A DNA stretch of 64,000 nucleotides, taken from positions 434,001 to 498,000 of the forward strand of contig CAWGFN010000002.1 in the NCBI GenBank assembly GCA_963821885.1, written 5' to 3'. This DNA comes from Oleiagrimonas sp963821885. GTDB taxonomy: Bacteria; Pseudomonadota; Gammaproteobacteria; Xanthomonadales; Rhodanobacteraceae. A model generated the notes under the pieces. That model worked only from the letters and a program-made list of their open reading frames with translations, ran no database searches and was not told where the DNA came from. The position numbers were made by a program, and so were the translations under genes. This document shows, one piece after another, positions 59,610 through 64,000 of this stretch (the stretch's first letter is position 1; every line of letters begins with the position of its first letter).

Positions 59610-59967
59610 GACAGGGGATCCTTGGGGGGCGAACGGCGTGAACCCCATGGATGCTGTCGCGTTCGCGCGAATTCAACCGCCGCCCCTGAACCGGATGCAA
59701 ACCCCCTGATCGAAAAAGGAATCGTGGCAAATCCGGGCGGTTTCCTATAAGCTTCGCTGCGTCTTGCGGGTCGATACCCGACTTTCCCTGCGGTTTACCG
59801 CGACTGCCTGGCATCTGCCACGGTCCGGCCCTCGCCATTCGGGATCACGCGCCAGACCGGGCAGTCCGCCGAATCCATCGGCGTTCATCCGCCTCACCCC
59901 CCACTCGCAGCGCGGTCGAACGGGAACGCTCCGAGTCAAAGAACCTGTCCCCACAGGTGGAGCTTCC
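59610..59967. other. Divergent intergenic region and long leader of rhlE
   Basis: 358 bases with no coding frame of quality. It separates the CurA-like gene (minus) from rhlE (plus). A TATAAG box with a weak upstream element sits at 59725-59751, which would give the helicase mRNA a leader of about 210 bases. Confidence 0.4.
59725..59751 (+). promoter_or_regulatory. Possible sigma-70 promoter for rhlE
   Basis: TGGCAA at 59725-59730 (weak -35) and TATAAG at 59746-59751 (-10), spacer 15. The -10 hexamer stands out in GC-rich DNA, but the -35 and spacer are poor. Confidence 0.3.
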
Positions 59968-61299
<1,332 letters not shown>

Positions 61300-61389
61300 G
61301 GTGACGGCGGCGCGCCGTGATCGGCCGCCGCCATCCGGGAGCTTCCCGCGCGCCGACCCGCCGGACACGGCCCGGGGCCGTTGCCGGCG

Positions 61390-61980
61390 TCAGTCGCGCG
61401 CGCTCGGGTGCAACCGCGACATCAGCACGTGGTCGCGCCATTCGCCGCCGATGCGCAGGTAGCTGCGCGCATAGCCCTCGCGCTCGAAACCCAGGCGCAG
61501 CAGCAGACGCTCGCTGCGCCGATTGTGGGGCATGTAGTTGGCCATCACGCGGTGCAGGCCGAGGTCGCGGAAGGCCCAGTCCAGGCTCGCCTCGAGCGCC
61601 TCGAACATCAGTCCCTGCCCCTGCCAGGCCGCGGCGATGCCGTAGCCCAGGTGGCAGGCCTGGAACACCCCGCGGGTGACGTTGGAGAAGGTGATGCTGG
61701 CCAGCACGCCGGTCTCGCCATGGTCGAGCACCAGCAGCGGATAGGCGCGGTCCTCGCGCGCGGCCTTGATCTGGCCGGCGATGTCGCGCGTGCATCCACG
61801 CGCCGTGTACCAGCTTTCCTCGCGCACCGGCTCCCACGGCGCCAGGTGGTCGCGATTGACCAGGCGGTAATCGAGCAGGCGCTGGGCATCGTCCGCGCGC
61901 GGCAGGCGGATGCGGGTGCGGGCGGTGGTCAGGTCCGGCAGCGTGGGCATGTCGCGGGCTCGGTCGGATCGGTCCGGCAT
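61390..61980 (-). CDS. RimJ/RimL-like GNAT acetyltransferase
   Basis: 196 residues. LPRADDAQRLLDYRLVNRDHLAPWEP, ASITFSNVTRGVFQACHLGYGIAAAWQGQGLMFEALEASLDWAF, LHRVMANYMPHNRRSERLLLRLGFEREGYARSYLRIGGEWRDHVLMS. It is the RimJ-type ribosomal-protein or small-molecule N-acetyltransferase with the Q/RxxGxG acetyl-CoA loop. Start is 61980 or the in-frame ATG at 61950. Confidence 0.92.
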   Translation of the reverse strand: MPDRSDRARDMPTLPDLTTARTRIRLPRADDAQRLLDYRLVNRDHLAPWEPVREESWYTARGCTRDIAGQIKAAREDRAYPLLVLDHGETGVLASITFSNVTRGVFQACHLGYGIAAAWQGQGLMFEALEASLDWAFRDLGLHRVMANYMPHNRRSERLLLRLGFEREGYARSYLRIGGEWRDHVLMSRLHPSARD

Positions 61981-62005
61981 GGTACATGCAGCGGACGAAC
62001 GGGAT

Positions 62006-63319
62006 TCATTCGGACGCCGGCGCCCGGCGCCGGTGGATCGGCAGGTGCAGCGAGCGGCCGCGCCAGCGGCGATAGCTCCATTCGATGCCCAGGGCCAGGC
62101 TGAGCATCACCGCCAGCACCGTCAACTGCGCCGGATCGCGCAGCGCGGTCTCCACCAGCAAGCAGCCCAGCGCCGCCAGGCAGGCCGCGGCGGCGGTCCA
62201 GGCCAGCCACGGCCGCGCGCCGGTCCGGGCCGCCAACCGCCCGTTGGCCACGTTGACCGCGGCGAAGATCAGCAGGAATCCGGTGCTGCCCATGGTCGAG
62301 ATATTGGACAGGTCGAAACCGTTGGCCAGGACCAGGGTCAGCGCCGCGGTGACCAGCAGGCCCTCGGCCGGGCGCCCCCACAGGGTCTGGCCGAGCACTT
62401 GCGGCAGCTCGCCGTCGCGGGCGATGGTGTAGCTCAGGCGCGCCGCGCCATACAGCGTGGCGTTGATCGCCGAGGTGGTCGACAGCAGCGCGGCGATGGT
62501 GATGACCAGGTAGCCGGCCGAACCCAGGAACGGCCGCGCGGCCTCGGCCAGGGCGAAGTCCTCGGCGGCGATGATGCCGTGGATGGACAGGTTGCCCAGG
62601 GTGACCATGGCCACCGCCAGGTACAGCGCGATGACGAAGCCGACGCAGGCGTAGAACGCGCGCGGCAGCGTGCGCGCCGGATCGCGCACGTCCTCGGCGG
62701 CGTTGGCGATCAGCTCGAAACCCTCGTAGGCGACGAAGATGATCATGCCGCCGGCCACCACCGGCAGCCACGGCGCCCACTGCGAAGGCGCCAGGCGATG
62801 CATGTCCATGCTCAACGTGCCGAGGGCGACGAACGCCAGCAGGATGGCGATCTTGACGGCCACGATCCAGCGTTCGGCGGCGCCGATCACGCCGACGCTG
62901 AGCAGGTTGAGGCCGGTGATCGCCACGATCACCGCGCTGATCATCGCGTGGGTCCAGAACACCCGGTGCGCGGCCGGAAACAGCAGTGCGCCATAGCTGC
63001 CGAAGGCATGCGCGTACAGCGACAGCATCACGATGTAACTGATCCACAACAGCACGTTGGCGGTGCCGGTGAACAGGCCCGGCCCGAACGCCTGGTAGAG
63101 GAAGGTGACCGTGCCGCCCTGCGAGGGATAGGCCACCGACAGCCTGGCGTAGGACCAGGCGGTCAGCAGCGCCACCACGCCGGCCACGGCGAAGGCGATC
63201 GGCGCGGCGCCGCGGGCCAGCTGCACGGACAGGCCGAGCACCGCGAAGATGCCGCCGCCGACCATGCCGCCGACGCCGATGGCCACCGCGCCCCAGAATC
63301 CGATCGTGTCCTTGTCCAT
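62006..63319 (-). CDS. APC superfamily amino-acid permease
   Basis: 437 residues, twelve helices. GFWGAVAIGVGGMVGGGIFAVLG is the substrate-binding first helix, followed by LSVAYPSQGGTVTFLYQAFGPGL, FVAYEGFELIANAAEDVRDPARTLPRAF (helix 6 region) and TTSAINATLYGAARLSYTIARDGELP. Typical APC amino-acid/polyamine/organocation transporter. Start at 63319 with GAGGAG upstream. Substrate unknown. Confidence 0.92.
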   Translation of the reverse strand: MDKDTIGFWGAVAIGVGGMVGGGIFAVLGLSVQLARGAAPIAFAVAGVVALLTAWSYARLSVAYPSQGGTVTFLYQAFGPGLFTGTANVLLWISYIVMLSLYAHAFGSYGALLFPAAHRVFWTHAMISAVIVAITGLNLLSVGVIGAAERWIVAVKIAILLAFVALGTLSMDMHRLAPSQWAPWLPVVAGGMIIFVAYEGFELIANAAEDVRDPARTLPRAFYACVGFVIALYLAVAMVTLGNLSIHGIIAAEDFALAEAARPFLGSAGYLVITIAALLSTTSAINATLYGAARLSYTIARDGELPQVLGQTLWGRPAEGLLVTAALTLVLANGFDLSNISTMGSTGFLLIFAAVNVANGRLAARTGARPWLAWTAAAACLAALGCLLVETALRDPAQLTVLAVMLSLALGIEWSYRRWRGRSLHLPIHRRRAPASE

Positions 63320-63371
63320 GCCTTGGCCCGCTCCTCGCTGGCGGCGACGGTTCCGGCGCGGCCGGGCGCGC

Positions 63372-64000
63372 TCACTCGTCCTCGTCGTACTCGCTATCCA
63401 GGTCTTCCTCGAAGCGCAGGTGCTTGACGCTGCGGCCGTTGCGGCGCACAAGCTTGAGCGCCTCGATGCCGATCTTGATGTGCGCCTCGACGAACTGCTC
63501 GGTGACCTTGCGGTCGCTGGCCTCGGTCTTCACGCCCTCGGGAATCATCGGCTGGTCGGACACCAGCAGCAGGGCGCCGGAGGGAATGCCGTTGGCGAAG
63601 CCGGCGGCGAAGATGGTCGCGGTCTCCATGTCCACCGCCATGCTGCGGGTCCGCCGCAGGTAGCGCTTGAAGTCGGCGTCGTGTTCCCACACGCGGCGGT
63701 TGGTGGTGTAGACGGTGCCGGTCCAGTAGTCGTGGTCCATGTCGCGGATCATGGTCGACACGCCGCGCTGCAGCTGGAACGCCGGCAGCGCCGGCACCTC
63801 CGGCGGCAGGTAGTCGTTGGAGGTGCCCTCGCCGCGGATGGCGGCGATCGGCAGCACCAGGTCGCCGATCCTGTTCTTCTTCTTGAGGCCGCCGCACTTG
63901 CCCAGGAACAGCACCGCCTGCGGACTGATGGCCGAGAGCAGGTCCATCACGGTGGCGGCGTTGGGGCTGCCCATGCCGTAGTTGATCATGGTGATGCCGT
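63372..64000 (-). CDS. amn: AMP nucleosidase, C-terminal part (5' end outside window)
   Basis: The frame is open to the right edge, so the N-terminus is missing; 209 residues are visible. MINYGMGSPNAATVMDLLSAI, AVLFLGKCGGLKKKNRIGDLVLPIAAIRGEGTSNDY, WEHDADFKRYL, SMAVDMETATIFAAGFANGIPSGALLLVSDQPM and a basic region before the acidic tail EEDLDSEYDEDE. This is the PNP-UDP family catalytic half of AMP nucleosidase, which cleaves AMP to adenine and ribose-5-phosphate. It lies 52 bases upstream of the permease gene on the same strand, so the two may be co-transcribed. Confidence 0.95.
   Translation of the reverse strand, partial: GITMINYGMGSPNAATVMDLLSAISPQAVLFLGKCGGLKKKNRIGDLVLPIAAIRGEGTSNDYLPPEVPALPAFQLQRGVSTMIRDMDHDYWTGTVYTTNRRVWEHDADFKRYLRRTRSMAVDMETATIFAAGFANGIPSGALLLVSDQPMIPEGVKTEASDRKVTEQFVEAHIKIGIEALKLVRRNGRSVKHLRFEEDLDSEYDEDE

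Overview
The window looks like chromosome of a high-GC gammaproteobacterium, most likely order Xanthomonadales (Lysobacterales) and probably family Rhodanobacteraceae (Dyella, Rhodanobacter or Luteibacter type). The basis is the very GC-rich codon use, the mltB-rlpA-dacC-ybeD-lipB-lipA envelope/lipoate cluster, a class II ribonucleotide reductase split into nrdJa and nrdJb, and many small secreted or lipoprotein genes. I could not run a search, so the family-level assignment is inference. I recognised no tRNA, rRNA, CRISPR array, complete insertion sequence or integrase.

Layout. 1-5.9 kb: the 5' part of a large secreted PKD-domain protein, a small secreted carboxypeptidase-regulatory-like protein, a MAPEG membrane protein, an MFS symporter and a PspC-like protein. 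6.1-12.4 kb: an HD-GYP c-di-GMP phosphodiesterase, a secreted esterase and several exported proteins (excalibur, lipoprotein, DUF4124). 12.7-23.7 kb: mostly minus-strand small genes, including two paralogous fasciclin-domain proteins, a diheme cytochrome c, DUF3228, YciI-like, CPBP protease, DUF924, an AhpD-like protein and an SDR, plus a frameshifted SecD-P1-like lipoprotein. 23.9-27.9 kb: a stress-type cluster (host-attachment protein, HPF-like protein, PIG3-type quinone oxidoreductase, Lys-rich mini-protein, Crp/Fnr regulator, DUF3309).

28.0-32.1 kb holds a lipoprotein, a cupin-like exported protein and an amidohydrolase, and is sprinkled with hairpin repeats carrying CCTGACCC and CGGAGGTA cores. 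32.1-34.3 kb is a conspicuously AT-rich foreign cassette: a truncated DUF3800 gene, a RelA/SpoT-type nucleotide synthetase with all catalytic motifs, and a small membrane-anchored partner whose 3' end is frameshifted. This two-gene unit is the best candidate for an undescribed toxin-antitoxin or anti-phage system. It abuts the nrdJ operon, where nrdJa is intact but nrdJb is broken twice (a 10-bp tandem duplication and a 1-nt insertion).

37.9-47.6 kb returns to housekeeping genes: a DegP/Q-type protease, a PstS-like binding protein, an M17 aminopeptidase, a TPR-GGDEF diguanylate cyclase, four small plus-strand genes, an MFS transporter and a GNAT protein. 48.3-57.7 kb is a continuous minus-strand envelope block: tail-specific protease, lipA, lipB, ybeD, dacC, rlpA, mltB, then deaD. 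57.8-64 kb holds a DJ-1/PfpI protein, a CurA-like reductase, rhlE, a RimJ-like acetyltransferase, an APC permease and the 3' part of AMP nucleosidase, which runs off the right edge.

There are several independent apparent frameshifts (15.8-16.2 kb, 22.4 kb, 32.7 kb, two in nrdJb). Either the locus has real decay or the assembly has residual indels; raw reads would separate these.
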